From NCBI GenBank assembly GCA_015863185.1, contig JACBXP010000011.1, positions 1 to 64,000 of the forward strand: 64,000 bases of DNA, read 5' to 3'. This document shows, piece by piece, positions 54,799 through 64,000 of the stretch. The DNA is from Aerococcaceae bacterium DSM 111020. GTDB taxonomy: Bacteria; Bacillota; Bacilli; Lactobacillales; Aerococcaceae. The notes under the pieces were generated by a model that did no database searches, was not told the DNA's origin, and worked only from the letters and a program-made list of their open reading frames with translations. The translations under genes were made by a program, and so were the position numbers. Each line of letters begins with the position of its first letter. The first letter of the stretch is position 1.

Positions 54799-55989
54799 AT
54801 GAGAGATGCATATATTGTTGCATACGGGCGTTCGGCTATAGGAAAAGGACGTTCGACAGGAGCATTTGGTTATAGTCGTCCAGATGATATAGCAGGACAG
54901 GTACTAAAAGGTGTTTTAGAACGTGTAGGGGGACAATTTAAACCTGAAATGGTTGAAGATGTTATTGTCGGTACTGCCTTCCCTGAAGGCGTTCAAGGGA
55001 TGAATACAGCACGTACAATTGGTTTATTAGCGGGGTTGCCACATTCTACAGGAGGGCAAACCATTAATCGTTATTGTTCATCAGGTTTACAAACAATTGC
55101 CAATGCAGCTAATGCTATCATGGCAGGACAAAATGATATTGTTGTTGCTGGTGGTGTTGAATTTATGTCTAAAATTCCTATGGGTGGAAGCGAGCCAACA
55201 AATAACCCTACGCTTCAAGAACAGGATCAAGGAGTCTCTTATCCAATGGGATTAACAGCAGAAAATGTAGCTGAAGATTACAATATAAGTCGAGAAGATC
55301 AAGATGTCTTTGGTGTACAAAGTCACCAAAGAGCTCATAAAGCTCAACAAGAAGGAAAATTTGAAAGAGAAATTATACCTGTACAAGTTGAAAAAGTAAA
55401 ATATGGTAGTAATGGGCCTGAAAGTTATTTTACTGAATTCAAAGAAGACGAGGGAATTCGTCCAGAGTCCTCAATGGAAACGTTAGGAAGCTTAAGAACA
55501 ATTTTCAAAGCTGATGGTTCAGTGACTGCTGGGACTTCTTCGCAAGTTTCAGATGGTGCATCTTTTGTTGTTGTAATGTCAGGAGAAAAAGTAAAAGAAC
55601 TTGGTGTTAAACCGATAGCTAAATTTATCGCATTTAAATCGGTAGGTGTTGATCCGAAAATCATGGGAATTGGACCAGCATACGCTATTCCTGAAGTATT
55701 AGAATTAGCAAATATGAAAATAGATGATATTGATTTAATTGAATTAAATGAAGCGTTCGCCTCTCAAGCCATCGCATCTGTTCGTGAGTTGGGAATAGAT
55801 ATGGAGCGTACTAATGTGAATGGTGGTGCAATTGCTTTAGGACACCCACTAGGAGCTACAGGAGCTATTTTAACCTCACGATTACTTTCGGAAATGGAGA
55901 GACGTCCTGAAAGTCGTTATGGATTAGTGTCAATGTGTATTGGTGGGGGTATGGGAGCGGCAGCTATCTTCGAATATATTCATGATTAG
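54799..55989 (+). CDS. fadA: acetyl-CoA C-acyltransferase (thiolase)
   Basis: 396 residues. Cleaves 3-ketoacyl-CoA with CoA. Acyl-enzyme cysteine in NRYCSSGLQTIANAA, NEAFASQA loop, GGAIALGHPLGATGA (catalytic His) and CIGGGMGAAAIFE with the second Cys at the C-terminus. It follows fadN by 28 bases; fadN-fadA is the arrangement in Bacillus. Confidence 0.95.
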   Translation: MRDAYIVAYGRSAIGKGRSTGAFGYSRPDDIAGQVLKGVLERVGGQFKPEMVEDVIVGTAFPEGVQGMNTARTIGLLAGLPHSTGGQTINRYCSSGLQTIANAANAIMAGQNDIVVAGGVEFMSKIPMGGSEPTNNPTLQEQDQGVSYPMGLTAENVAEDYNISREDQDVFGVQSHQRAHKAQQEGKFEREIIPVQVEKVKYGSNGPESYFTEFKEDEGIRPESSMETLGSLRTIFKADGSVTAGTSSQVSDGASFVVVMSGEKVKELGVKPIAKFIAFKSVGVDPKIMGIGPAYAIPEVLELANMKIDDIDLIELNEAFASQAIASVRELGIDMERTNVNGGAIALGHPLGATGAILTSRLLSEMERRPESRYGLVSMCIGGGMGAAAIFEYIHD

Positions 55990-56003
55990 AGAGAGGTTCT
56001 AAT

Positions 56004-56771
56004 ATGGAAGAGACAATCTTATACCACGTTGAGCAACAGATAGCGATCATTACGATTAATCGACCGGATTATCGCAATGCCTTTGGCCAAACGACCTATA
56101 CAGAAATTCAAGTTGCAATGAAAAAAGCAAGTGAAGATGATTCAGTAAGAGCAATAATAATCACTGGCGCAGGTAATCATTTCTGCGCTGGTGGTGATGT
56201 TAATTATTTTAATGAATTGCTTGAAAATAATACACCGATTAGAGAAGAAGATGTTTTACTAACTGGTTCTATGATAAAGAGCATCATCCAGAATAAGAAG
56301 GTAGTGATTGCTGCTATTAATGGTGTCGCTGCTGGGGCAGGACTAGGGTTAGCACTGGCGTGTGACTTTTTAATCATGGGGCATTCCAGTCGCTTATTGA
56401 CAGCTTTTATTAACATGGCTTTTCCTGGAGATACAGGGCTTCTTTATCTGATGGAACGAAATTTAGGTACTTTTGCTACAAAAAGACATGTGATGTTAAG
56501 TGAACCTATTGACAGTCGATTAGCAAAAACCTATGGGTTGATAAAAGAAAGTGTACCTGATGAAGAAGTATATGAAGCGGCACTAACGCTTGCTCAACAA
56601 ATTGCGGCTGGTCCTATTGAAACTTATGAATCACAAAAAAGATTATTTTCATCAATTTTATATCCTGATATAGATCTTTTTAATCAAAAGGAAGCCAAAG
56701 AGATGCATATGGCGTCCAAGCACTCAAACCACTATAATGCAGTGAAAACGTTTTTTAATAAAGAGAATTAA
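56004..56771 (+). CDS. enoyl-CoA hydratase/isomerase family protein
   Basis: 255 residues. Crotonase fold: ITINRPDYRNAFG, GAGNHFCAGGDVNYF (oxyanion hole) and INGVAAGAGLGLALACDF. The catalytic glutamates are not certain, since the segment FPGDTGLLYLMERNLG has Asp/Gly where Glu is common, so isomerase or another crotonase activity is possible. 14 bases after fadA. Confidence 0.88.
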   Translation: MEETILYHVEQQIAIITINRPDYRNAFGQTTYTEIQVAMKKASEDDSVRAIIITGAGNHFCAGGDVNYFNELLENNTPIREEDVLLTGSMIKSIIQNKKVVIAAINGVAAGAGLGLALACDFLIMGHSSRLLTAFINMAFPGDTGLLYLMERNLGTFATKRHVMLSEPIDSRLAKTYGLIKESVPDEEVYEAALTLAQQIAAGPIETYESQKRLFSSILYPDIDLFNQKEAKEMHMASKHSNHYNAVKTFFNKEN

Positions 56772-56834
56772 TAATTTTTCTACTGGCAGAATGTGATATG
56801 ATTACTTTATTAATATCATAGTGAGGAGTATGTT

Positions 56835-57776
56835 ATGTTAGAGATTAAACAAATGGAATATTTAAAAGAAATTGTTAACTCTGATTATAATTTACGCATC
56901 GCTTCAGAAAAACTATATCTTTCGCAATCTGCACTGAGTCAATTTATTAAAAAGTTTGAAACGCAATATGGAATCATACTTTTTCAACGTAAAAAAGGTC
57001 GCATTGTAGGTCTAACAGATTCTGGGAGAAAAATTTATGAAGCATGTTTAAAAGTATGGGACCGTAATGATGTCTTGGTAGATATTATAGATCGTGAGCG
57101 TTCGAGACAAAGAGGAACGATTCGTTTTGGAGCACATCCTACATTACTACGGTTATTTTTTACTAAATTTATACCGAGTTTTAAATTAGAAAACCCTGAA
57201 GCACATATAGAAATTTTAGAAAACGGTTCCATAAGAAATAGAGAAAATTTACTTTCTGATCGTTTGGATATGGCTATTATCGTTCAACCAACAGAATTAA
57301 TAGAAAAAGATTTTGAAGAATATCCTTTAGTTCGAACGGAAGTAGTAGCTTTCTTGAATCCCCATCATCCCTTAGAGAAAAAAAGAATCTTGACTTGGGA
57401 AGATTTGCGTGGGTATCCAATCGTTACCTATGGTAAAGATGATTTATTGAATGTCTTAATCAATGATAAAATGGCAGAAGAAAACATTGATTTAAATATT
57501 ATTTACACTTCCGATTCTTGGGATTATTTAATAGAAGGAGCAGTGGCGACTGACATTATCGCTTTGTTACCAACAGTATATTTTCCAATGTATATGAAAA
57601 GACTAGAACATCTTGGTATTGTGGAAAAAAGCATCGTTAACCCAATCTTATATATTCCTACGCTTGTCCGACCAGTGAAGGAAAGATATACCCATTTTGA
57701 ATCTTTTTTCTTTGATTCGATTGTTGAATACTTTTATTTAGATAATAATAGTTTGAAATATGATTTTTTAGAATAA
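56835..57776 (+). CDS. LysR family transcriptional regulator
   Basis: 313 residues: N-terminal HTH (about 1-62, LRIASEKLYLSQSALSQFIKKFETQYGIILFQR) and a periplasmic-binding-like effector domain. It lies within the beta-oxidation island and may respond to an acyl-CoA or acid; the target is inferred. GAGGAG before the ATG. It points the same way as its neighbours rather than divergently. Confidence 0.92.
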   Translation: MLEIKQMEYLKEIVNSDYNLRIASEKLYLSQSALSQFIKKFETQYGIILFQRKKGRIVGLTDSGRKIYEACLKVWDRNDVLVDIIDRERSRQRGTIRFGAHPTLLRLFFTKFIPSFKLENPEAHIEILENGSIRNRENLLSDRLDMAIIVQPTELIEKDFEEYPLVRTEVVAFLNPHHPLEKKRILTWEDLRGYPIVTYGKDDLLNVLINDKMAEENIDLNIIYTSDSWDYLIEGAVATDIIALLPTVYFPMYMKRLEHLGIVEKSIVNPILYIPTLVRPVKERYTHFESFFFDSIVEYFYLDNNSLKYDFLE

Positions 57777-57787
57777 GGGGTGAAATT

Positions 57788-58762
57788 TTGAAAACTAGAG
57801 TTACAGAAATGTTAGGAATAGAATTGCCAATTATTCAAGGAGCAATGCAATATTTTTCTTTAACACCGGTCGCGGCAGCTGTATCTAATGCAGGTGGTCT
57901 AGGGATTGTTCCTACGATGGCCTTTCAAAGTGCTGAAGAATTACGTTCTGAAATCAACAAAATGAAAGTTGCCACCAATAAACCATTTGCATTTAATATT
58001 TCTTTAGTCCCGGAAGTAGTAATACCTGAAGTTATCCATGAATATATTCAAATTTTAATTGAGGAAGAAGTACCAGTAGTTGAAACTTCTGGTAAAAGAC
58101 CTGGTGAATTTATTCAACCTTTAAAAGAAGCAGGTATACCTATTATTCATAAAGTGACTAGTGTTCGCCACGCACTAGCGGCGCAAGAAGATGGAGCAGA
58201 TATTATTGCAATGGTTGGTGCAGAAGGCGGAGGTCATCCGGGTATGGATTTAGTATCTGGTCATGTATTATGGGCAGAAGCTGTCGATGCACTAGATGTA
58301 CCTGTTTTAGCTGCTGGGGGCATTGTTGATGGACGTGATATTTATTCAGCGATGTCTTTGGGAGTAGATGGTGTCTTATTATCAACTCGTTTTTTAGCGA
58401 CCTCAGAAATGAATAAATCAAAAGAATTCGAGGAAGTTTTACTATCAGTTCCAACGAATGGTACAGTATTAACAATGAAATCTATTCGGAATGCCATGCG
58501 TGTAGCGAATAATGATTATGCAAAGAAAATTATTGAAATGGAAAAATCTGGAGCAACACTTGAAGAATTATTGCCAGTTATTTCTGGAAGAAAATCTTAT
58601 GAAGCTGTGATGGCTGGTAAATTCCAAGAGGCTCAGTTAAGTATGGGACAAGGGATTGGTCGAATACATAAATTTGAAACAATTCCTGAATTATTTCAAC
58701 AATTTAAAGCAGATTATCAAGCAACAGAACAAAAAATGAGTGTTTTATCTTGGGAAGAGTAG
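57788..58762 (+). CDS. NMO/FabK-like flavin-dependent oxidoreductase
   Basis: 324 residues. TIM-barrel flavoprotein of the nitronate monooxygenase / enoyl-ACP reductase II group: ELPIIQGAMQYFSLTPVAAAVSNAGGLGIV, AMVGAEGGGHPGMD, VPVLAAGGIVDGRDI and ALSLGVDGVLLSTRF-like phosphate site. In this context it may handle an unsaturated acyl thioester. TTG start after GGGGTGA; 11 bases behind the LysR gene. Confidence 0.85.
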   Translation: MKTRVTEMLGIELPIIQGAMQYFSLTPVAAAVSNAGGLGIVPTMAFQSAEELRSEINKMKVATNKPFAFNISLVPEVVIPEVIHEYIQILIEEEVPVVETSGKRPGEFIQPLKEAGIPIIHKVTSVRHALAAQEDGADIIAMVGAEGGGHPGMDLVSGHVLWAEAVDALDVPVLAAGGIVDGRDIYSAMSLGVDGVLLSTRFLATSEMNKSKEFEEVLLSVPTNGTVLTMKSIRNAMRVANNDYAKKIIEMEKSGATLEELLPVISGRKSYEAVMAGKFQEAQLSMGQGIGRIHKFETIPELFQQFKADYQATEQKMSVLSWEE

Positions 58763-58770
58763 GTGATTTT

Positions 58771-60309
58771 TTGCAAGATAAAATAGTGGACTATAAGGAA
58801 GTTATGGAGAATATTCCCGATAAGGCCTTAATTGCCACAGCTAGTTTTGGTTTTGGTGGGACTCCTGAACAACTCATGTTAGGCCTACATGAACATTTTA
58901 AAGAAAAACAAGCACCTAAGCATATTTCGTTTATGACCACCGCTGGAATTGGAACCTTTCCTGAGAAAACAGGTCTAGATTTACTAAATTATCCTGACTT
59001 TTTAGAATGTTTTTATGGCTCACATCTATTAGGATCCCCGAATGCTAGTCAAGCAGCGCAACAAAATGAGTATGCTGCTTATCTATTGCCACAAGGGATT
59101 ATTGGACAAATGTATCAAGACGCAGCACGAAAAGGGCCAGGTGTGATTAGTAGAATTGGCTTGGATACATTCATTGATCCGAGAGTTAAGGGTGGAAAGA
59201 TGAATGCACTGGCTGATGAGAAAGGTGACATTGTTCAGTTAGTTGAGATTCATGATGAGGAATGGCTACATTATCAACCAGTCAAAATTGACGTTGCTTT
59301 TATAAAAGCAACGTATGCAGATCATAGAGGTAATCTATCATTTAAACACGAAACAAATGAGTTGGAATTTCTCTCTATTGCTATAGCAACCCATAATAAC
59401 GGTGGAATAGTCATCGCACAAGTTGAAGAATTGGTTGAAGACTTTAGTTTGCCTGCTAAAGAGGTGAAAATTCCAGGAAAATTAGTCGATTTTGTTGTTA
59501 AAGCAGCACCTGAAAATCATCGCCAATTGCTAAGTCATCAATATCATCCAGGTTTATCTCAAGAAATTCGTGTAGACTTAAGTACTTTTAAACAGATGCC
59601 GAAATCTATCATTAAAAAAATGGCTCAGCGTATCAATCAAGAAATCGCGGATGGAGATTGTGTCAATATTGGTTATGGATTTGCTTCTCAAATTGCACAA
59701 TATTTTTTAGATGAAGATCGCTTAGAAAAGATCCATTTAACGACGGATTTAGGCGCATATGGTGGCTTACCTGCATCAGGATATTCTTATGGATCTAATT
59801 GGAATGCAGAAGCCATTATATCCACTGCTGACATGATGTCATTGTATCAAAGCGGAGGCCTAGATGTAACGATTATTGGTTTTGGATTGGTTGATCAATT
59901 AGGTAATGTTGATACGGTAGATATGGGCGATAAGTTTGCTGGTCCTGGTGGTATGATAGATATTACAACGGGTGCGGATAAAATTATTTTTGTAGGAAAT
60001 TTCGTTCTCAGTGGCCAGGCTGAACTGGTTGATAACGCATTAAAAATTACCAAAGAAGGTAAAGGACCGAAATTTGTTGAAGAGCATAAATATACTACAT
60101 TCAATGCGAAACAAGCACTCTCTTTAGGAAAAGAAATATTAATCATCACAGAGCGTGCTATCTTTGATGTTGTTCCAGAAGGACTTCGTTTAATAGAATA
60201 TGCACCGGGTTTAAATGTTGAGAAAGATATTATTGCAAAAATGGCCTTTCGTCCGATTATTGCGAATCATTTGAAGCAAATGGATTGGAAAGATTCCTAT
60301 ACTCAATGA
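58771..60309 (+). CDS. family I CoA-transferase (propionate/acetate CoA-transferase-like)
   Basis: 512 residues from TTG 58771 (AGGTGA upstream; an in-frame TTG at 58750 overlaps the previous gene). Fused alpha and beta CoA-transferase domains. The C-terminal GLRLIEYAPGLNVEKDIIAKMAFRPII is typical of Pct-like enzymes. The catalytic Glu normally sits in a V-E-x-G segment before GG(V/L)P; here it reads TTDLGAYGGLPASG, with Asp in its place. It could move CoA between acetate and the fatty acid. Last gene of the island. Confidence 0.85.
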   Translation: MQDKIVDYKEVMENIPDKALIATASFGFGGTPEQLMLGLHEHFKEKQAPKHISFMTTAGIGTFPEKTGLDLLNYPDFLECFYGSHLLGSPNASQAAQQNEYAAYLLPQGIIGQMYQDAARKGPGVISRIGLDTFIDPRVKGGKMNALADEKGDIVQLVEIHDEEWLHYQPVKIDVAFIKATYADHRGNLSFKHETNELEFLSIAIATHNNGGIVIAQVEELVEDFSLPAKEVKIPGKLVDFVVKAAPENHRQLLSHQYHPGLSQEIRVDLSTFKQMPKSIIKKMAQRINQEIADGDCVNIGYGFASQIAQYFLDEDRLEKIHLTTDLGAYGGLPASGYSYGSNWNAEAIISTADMMSLYQSGGLDVTIIGFGLVDQLGNVDTVDMGDKFAGPGGMIDITTGADKIIFVGNFVLSGQAELVDNALKITKEGKGPKFVEEHKYTTFNAKQALSLGKEILIITERAIFDVVPEGLRLIEYAPGLNVEKDIIAKMAFRPIIANHLKQMDWKDSYTQ

Positions 60310-60343
60310 TTCGATGTCATTTCTTCTTAATAACTTTTAATCG

Positions 60344-60393
60344 TTTAAAATATGAAAACCGCTCATCCTTTACAAAATAAGGTTGAGCGGTTT
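60344..60393 (+). repeat. 50-bp direct repeat, copy 2 (terminator)
   Basis: Identical to 49226-49275. The same hairpin serves as terminator for the CoA-transferase gene, followed here by TTTT. The two copies bound the whole beta-oxidation island. Confidence 0.92.
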
Positions 60394-60958
60394 TTAAGGT
60401 GTTTTGATTTATGTTTATTTGCTTAAATGAATATTACATCCCTTTCAATCTTGAATTAACAGAGAATTGTGTGGATGAGTTTACAACTTCTACTTTATAA
60501 GAGTGGAGAAGCAATTAAAACAATCGAAATAATAACAATTCCCCAAGTGAAATAAGATAGAATCGTTTCTTGGTTTATAGAGTTATTTTTATTATGTGAA
60601 TTGTTTTTAAAGATAGCTAAATGCACCTAACTTTCTATTATTTAATGTTACTCATTATATAACACTTGATTTGTGAGTCAAGGATATAACTTTTTTATCA
60701 TAAAATTATTATAGGTAGTTTTGTATGAAGCATATAGTGTCGATTTTTGATATAATGAACTATATACTCTAAATAAAACCTAAATTTTAACACTATATTC
60801 AAGAACGTTTCAAACTTAAGATGGATAATGATTAGAAGCTAAAAAGTTATTCAAATTAAAAGAATAACATGTTACACTGAAACAGTATATATAATGCGGA
60901 TAGTCATAACATTAATAGATTATCTGTGAACAATGGATGAAATAAAAGGAGTAGCTGA
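60394..60958. other. 565-bp region upstream of secA
   Basis: No long gene. It holds a possible 43-codon minus-strand membrane peptide (60495-60626), an extended -10 TGATATAAT (TATAAT at 60751-60756) and a second TATAAT (60890-60895) that could serve secA. No structured leader was recognised. Confidence 0.4.
60495..60626 (-). CDS. possible small membrane protein (43 residues)
   Basis: GTG start at 60626, stop at 60495. A hydrophilic Asn-rich first half and a single hydrophobic helix at the end (YFTWGIVIISIVLIASPLL). AGG lies directly before the GTG, but a full ribosome binding site is not seen. It could be a small membrane peptide or chance. Confidence 0.3.
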   Translation of the reverse strand: MHLAIFKNNSHNKNNSINQETILSYFTWGIVIISIVLIASPLL

Positions 60959-63337
60959 ATGGCAAACTTTATTAAAAATTTAATTGAAAATGATAAAGCA
61001 GCTTTACGTCGAACTGGGCGAATTGCTGATCAGATCATTGAAATGGAACCAACTTATCGTGATATGACGGATGAAGAATTAGCAGCCATGACGGTTGAAT
61101 TCAAAAAGCGTTATGCAGATGGAGAATCGTTGGATAAATTATTACCGGAGGCATTTGCGGTTGTTCGTGAGGCGGCACGACGTGTTTTGGGTTTATTTCC
61201 CTACAAAGTTCAAATCCAAGGAGCAATTATCCTTCATGAAGGTAATATTGCTGAAATGAAGACTGGGGAAGGTAAGACTTTAACAGAAACAATGCCGGTT
61301 TATCTGAATGCTTTAGCTGGTAAAGGTGTTCATGTAGTTACAGTTAATGATTATTTAGCCACACGTGACTCTCAAGAAATGGGAGCGGTCTTTAGGTTCT
61401 TAGGGCTAACTGTTGGACTTAATTTGAACAGTTTAAATTCACAACAAAAGCGTGAAGCATATCAATGCGATATTACTTATAGTACTAATAATGAATTGGG
61501 ATTCGATTATTTGCGTGATAACATGGTGGTCTATGAAAGACAAATGGTTCAACGGCCACTTTATTATGCTATTGTCGATGAGGTTGATTCGATACTAATT
61601 GATGAAGCACGAACATCATTGATTATTTCTGGGCAAGCAGGAAAATCAACCGCTCTTTATACGCGGGCAGATTATTTCGTCAAAGGGCTAACGGAAGACG
61701 AAGATTATACAATCGAATTATCTTCTAAAACAATCGCTTTAACAGATGAAGGTGTCGATAAAGCTGAGCGTGTATTCCGTCTAGACAATCTGTATGATAT
61801 TGAAAATAATGCCCTAGTACACCATATCGATCAAGCTTTACGCGCTAATTACATTATGATTAAAGATATTGATTATGTCGTTGATGAGGACGCGGTAAAA
61901 ATTGTTGATGGCTTTACTGGTCGTATAATGGAAGGACGTCGTTATTCTGATGGTCTACATCAGGCGATTGAAGCTAAAGAGAATGTTGAGATTGAGAATG
62001 AATCAAAAACAATGGCTACAATTACCTTCCAAAATTATTTTAGAATGTATGAAAAATTAGCAGGTATGACAGGAACAGCTAAAACAGAAGAAGAAGAATT
62101 TCGTGAGATTTATAATATGGATGTTGTTCAGATTCCAACGAATCGACCAATTCAACGGATTGATGCTGCGGATTTACTTTATCCAAATTTAAAAACAAAA
62201 TTTAAAGCTGTCGTGAATAAAATTAAAGAATTACATGCCAAAGGACAGCCTGTATTAGTTGGTACTGTGGCGGTAGAAACTTCTGAATACTTATCGCGTC
62301 ATTTAACACAAGCTGGCATTCCGCACGAAGTACTTAATGCGAAAAATCACTTCAAAGAAGCTGAAATTATTATGTCAGCTGGTCAAAAAGGCGCAGTGAC
62401 AATCGCAACGAATATGGCGGGACGAGGAACAGATATCAAATTGGGAAGTGGCGTCAAAGAACTAGGTGGACTCTTTGTTATGGGAACAGAACGACATGAA
62501 TCTCGTCGTATCGATGACCAACTACGTGGGCGTTCTGGAAGACAAGGAGACCCAGGTGCTTCTCAATTCTATCTTTCCTTAGAAGATGATTTAATGCGTC
62601 GTTTTGGTTCCGAACGTATTCAAGGCTTGTGGGAACAATTAAGTGACTCGGAAGATGACTTAGCCATCCAAAATAGAATGCTTACACGTCAAGTCGAATC
62701 TGCTCAGAGACGAGTAGAAGGAAATAACTACGATACTCGTAAAAATGTTCTAGAATATGATGAGGTTATGCGTGAACAACGTGAAGTAATTTATGATCAA
62801 AGACTTCAAGTCATCCAACAAGAAGATGCATTAACGCCTTATGTGAAAGCAATGATGCGTCGGACAATCGAACGACAAGTTCAATATGCCACTGAAGGTG
62901 ACAAGAAAGACTGGAATTTAGATAGCTTATTAGACTTCGCAGGAAATGCGTTAGTTCATCCTGATCAACTATCGATAGCAGATCTTGAAAATAAAAACCG
63001 AAAAGAGCTCAATGATTATCTTTACAACTTAGCTGAACAAACGTATGATGAGAAAACTGAACATTTAACAGAAGCTCAACTAAATGAATTCGAAAAAGTA
63101 ATTATATTGCGTGTGGTAGATAGTAAATGGACAGATCATATCGATATGATGGACAACTTGAGACAGAGTGTTGGTTTACGAGCATATGCTCAGACGAATC
63201 CTTTGACAGAATACCAAACAGAAGGTTACGATCGTTTCCAAGATATGATTGCGGAGATAGAGCATGAAATTACTCGCTATCTCATGAAAGCTCAGATTCA
63301 TCAGAATGTTAAAAGGGAACAAGTAAATAAAGCATAA
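60959..63337 (+). CDS. secA: preprotein translocase subunit SecA
   Basis: 792 residues. Motor ATPase of the Sec export pathway. Walker A MKTGEGKT (100-107), [12 protein letters not shown] (Walker B), preprotein cross-linking domain, [14 protein letters not shown] and [10 protein letters not shown] in the second ATPase domain, and the helical wing and scaffold. The C-terminal zinc-binding tail (CxC...CH) found in many SecA proteins is missing; the protein ends soon after the scaffold. AAAGGAG before the ATG. Confidence 0.97.
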   Translation: MANFIKNLIENDKAALRRTGRIADQIIEMEPTYRDMTDEELAAMTVEFKKRYADGESLDKLLPEAFAVVREAARRVLGLFPYKVQIQGAIILHEGNIAEMKTGEGKTLTETMPVYLNALAGKGVHVVTVNDYLATRDSQEMGAVFRFLGLTVGLNLNSLNSQQKREAYQCDITYSTNNELGFDYLRDNMVVYERQMVQRPLYYAIVDEVDSILIDEARTSLIISGQAGKSTALYTRADYFVKGLTEDEDYTIELSSKTIALTDEGVDKAERVFRLDNLYDIENNALVHHIDQALRANYIMIKDIDYVVDEDAVKIVDGFTGRIMEGRRYSDGLHQAIEAKENVEIENESKTMATITFQNYFRMYEKLAGMTGTAKTEEEEFREIYNMDVVQIPTNRPIQRIDAADLLYPNLKTKFKAVVNKIKELHAKGQPVLVGTVAVETSEYLSRHLTQAGIPHEVLNAKNHFKEAEIIMSAGQKGAVTIATNMAGRGTDIKLGSGVKELGGLFVMGTERHESRRIDDQLRGRSGRQGDPGASQFYLSLEDDLMRRFGSERIQGLWEQLSDSEDDLAIQNRMLTRQVESAQRRVEGNNYDTRKNVLEYDEVMREQREVIYDQRLQVIQQEDALTPYVKAMMRRTIERQVQYATEGDKKDWNLDSLLDFAGNALVHPDQLSIADLENKNRKELNDYLYNLAEQTYDEKTEHLTEAQLNEFEKVIILRVVDSKWTDHIDMMDNLRQSVGLRAYAQTNPLTEYQTEGYDRFQDMIAEIEHEITRYLMKAQIHQNVKREQVNKA

Positions 63338-63347
63338 TAAAATGAAG

Positions 63348-63382
63348 AATAATCCGACAGCAATGGTTGTCGGTTTTCTTCT
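63348..63382 (+). terminator. terminator between secA and prfB
   Basis: CCGACA paired with TGTCGG around an 8-base loop, extended by GAAGA/TCTTC, with TTTT after the core stem. Confidence 0.7.
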
Positions 63383-63404
63383 TTAAAAATAAAGGATGAA
63401 AGAT

Positions 63405-64000
63405 ATGGAACTATATGAAATAAAACAATTCTTAGTAGATGCACAACAACGATTATCAAACATTAGGGGGTCTCTTTGACTTAGAAAGATTGGAGGCGGA
63501 TATTGCTGATTTTGAACATCAAATGTTAGCACCTGATTTTTGGGATGATAATAAAAAGGCTCAAAGTATCGTAGCAGAACTTAATGAGGCAAAATCGACG
63601 CAAGAGGCAGTGAACCGTTTAAATGAATTGGTTGAAGAGTTAGAGATGGCGATTGAATTATACAATCAAACCGAAGATGCTGAATTGTTTGATGAAGCAA
63701 ATGTTATTGTGCAACAATTAAGTAAAGAATTAAATGATTATGAAATCCTTCTATTATTATCGGGTGAACATGACGATAATGATGCTATCTTAGAAATACA
63801 TCCTGGAGCAGGAGGAACAGAATCTCAAGATTGGGGAAGTATTCTGTTAAGAATGTATCAACGCTTTGCTGATCAACATCACTTTAAAATAGAAGTTATT
63901 GATTACCAAGCAGGGGATGAAGCTGGGATTAAAAGTGTCACATTAGAAATAAAAGGACCTAAAGCATATGGACTCTTACAATCAGAAAAAGGTGTTCATC
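63405..64000 (+). CDS. prfB: peptide chain release factor 2 (programmed +1 frameshift), 5' part
   Basis: RF2, which reads UGA and UAA. Translation begins at ATG 63405 and meets the in-frame UGA at 63477-63479 in the classic slip site CTTTGAC, with the Shine-Dalgarno-like AGGGGG (63465-63470) before it. A +1 shift continues as DLERLEADIADFEHQM and runs past the window end. Low RF2 lets ribosomes pause and shift, giving autoregulation. The GGQ domain lies outside the window. Confidence 0.95.

Overview
The window is about 64 kb of low-GC Gram-positive (Firmicutes) chromosome. It begins in the last bases of a 5S rRNA gene followed by three tRNA genes, and ends inside prfB. Gene content and order point to the Lactobacillales: ctsR sits directly next to clpC without mcsA/mcsB, RpmE is the zinc-free L31 type B, and the tadA / SRP RNA / dnaX / ybaB / recR / tmk / darA / holB / yabA and murA / rho / rpmE / fba neighbourhoods are present. 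An Aerococcaceae-like organism (Facklamia, Globicatella, Ruoffia and relatives) is my best guess, but that is inference, not a database match.

Layout. 1-7567: rRNA/tRNA operon end, a GT2 glycosyltransferase with an acyltransferase-like partner, yebC, the CtsR-controlled ctsR-clpC operon (two CtsR boxes and a clear promoter), a YtxH-like protein, tadA and the small SRP RNA. A tight cluster of DnaA boxes lies at the 3' end of tadA. 7568-8332: a lipoprotein gene on the minus strand. 8454-19162: an accessory block with IS1380-family copies at both outer ends and a third copy inside. It carries a D-serine catabolic cassette: a YheO/DauR-type regulator, RidA, an orphan PTS_EIIC_2-type permease, D-serine ammonia-lyase, a decayed pyridoxal-kinase-like gene, and a lipoprotein cut by the right-hand IS. 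The outermost bases are flanked by the direct repeat AAGAT, as expected if the whole block moved as a composite transposon into the tadA-SRP RNA-dnaX neighbourhood. 19214-29455: core genes for replication, recombination and RNA modification. 29519-32149: mscL, a DAO-type oxidoreductase and a nitroreductase. 32246-38491: an IclR-controlled cluster of three Gfo/Idh/MocA oxidoreductases, a TIM-barrel isomerase/epimerase and a KdgK-like kinase, with a cre-like site on the promoter. 38610-42711: three little-known genes, including a P-type ATPase relative that has lost its catalytic motifs and a stand-alone HEPN (Csm6-like) protein. 42725-49206: murA, rho, ybaK, ydbC, rpmE2, fba and degV.

49226-60393: a fatty-acid beta-oxidation island bounded by two identical 50-bp copies of the degV terminator region. 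It encodes acyl-CoA synthetase, acyl-CoA dehydrogenase, FadN, FadA, enoyl-CoA hydratase, a LysR regulator, an NMO/FabK-like flavoprotein and a CoA-transferase. Two cre sites precede the first gene. Two of the genes are broken: an in-frame TAA lies just before the nucleotide-binding motif of the synthetase, and a 16-bp tandem duplication shifts the frame of fadN. 60959-64000: secA and prfB with its programmed +1 frameshift.

The items most worth following up are the composite D-serine transposon, the P-type ATPase pseudoenzyme, the solo HEPN protein, and the repeat-bounded, partly broken beta-oxidation island.
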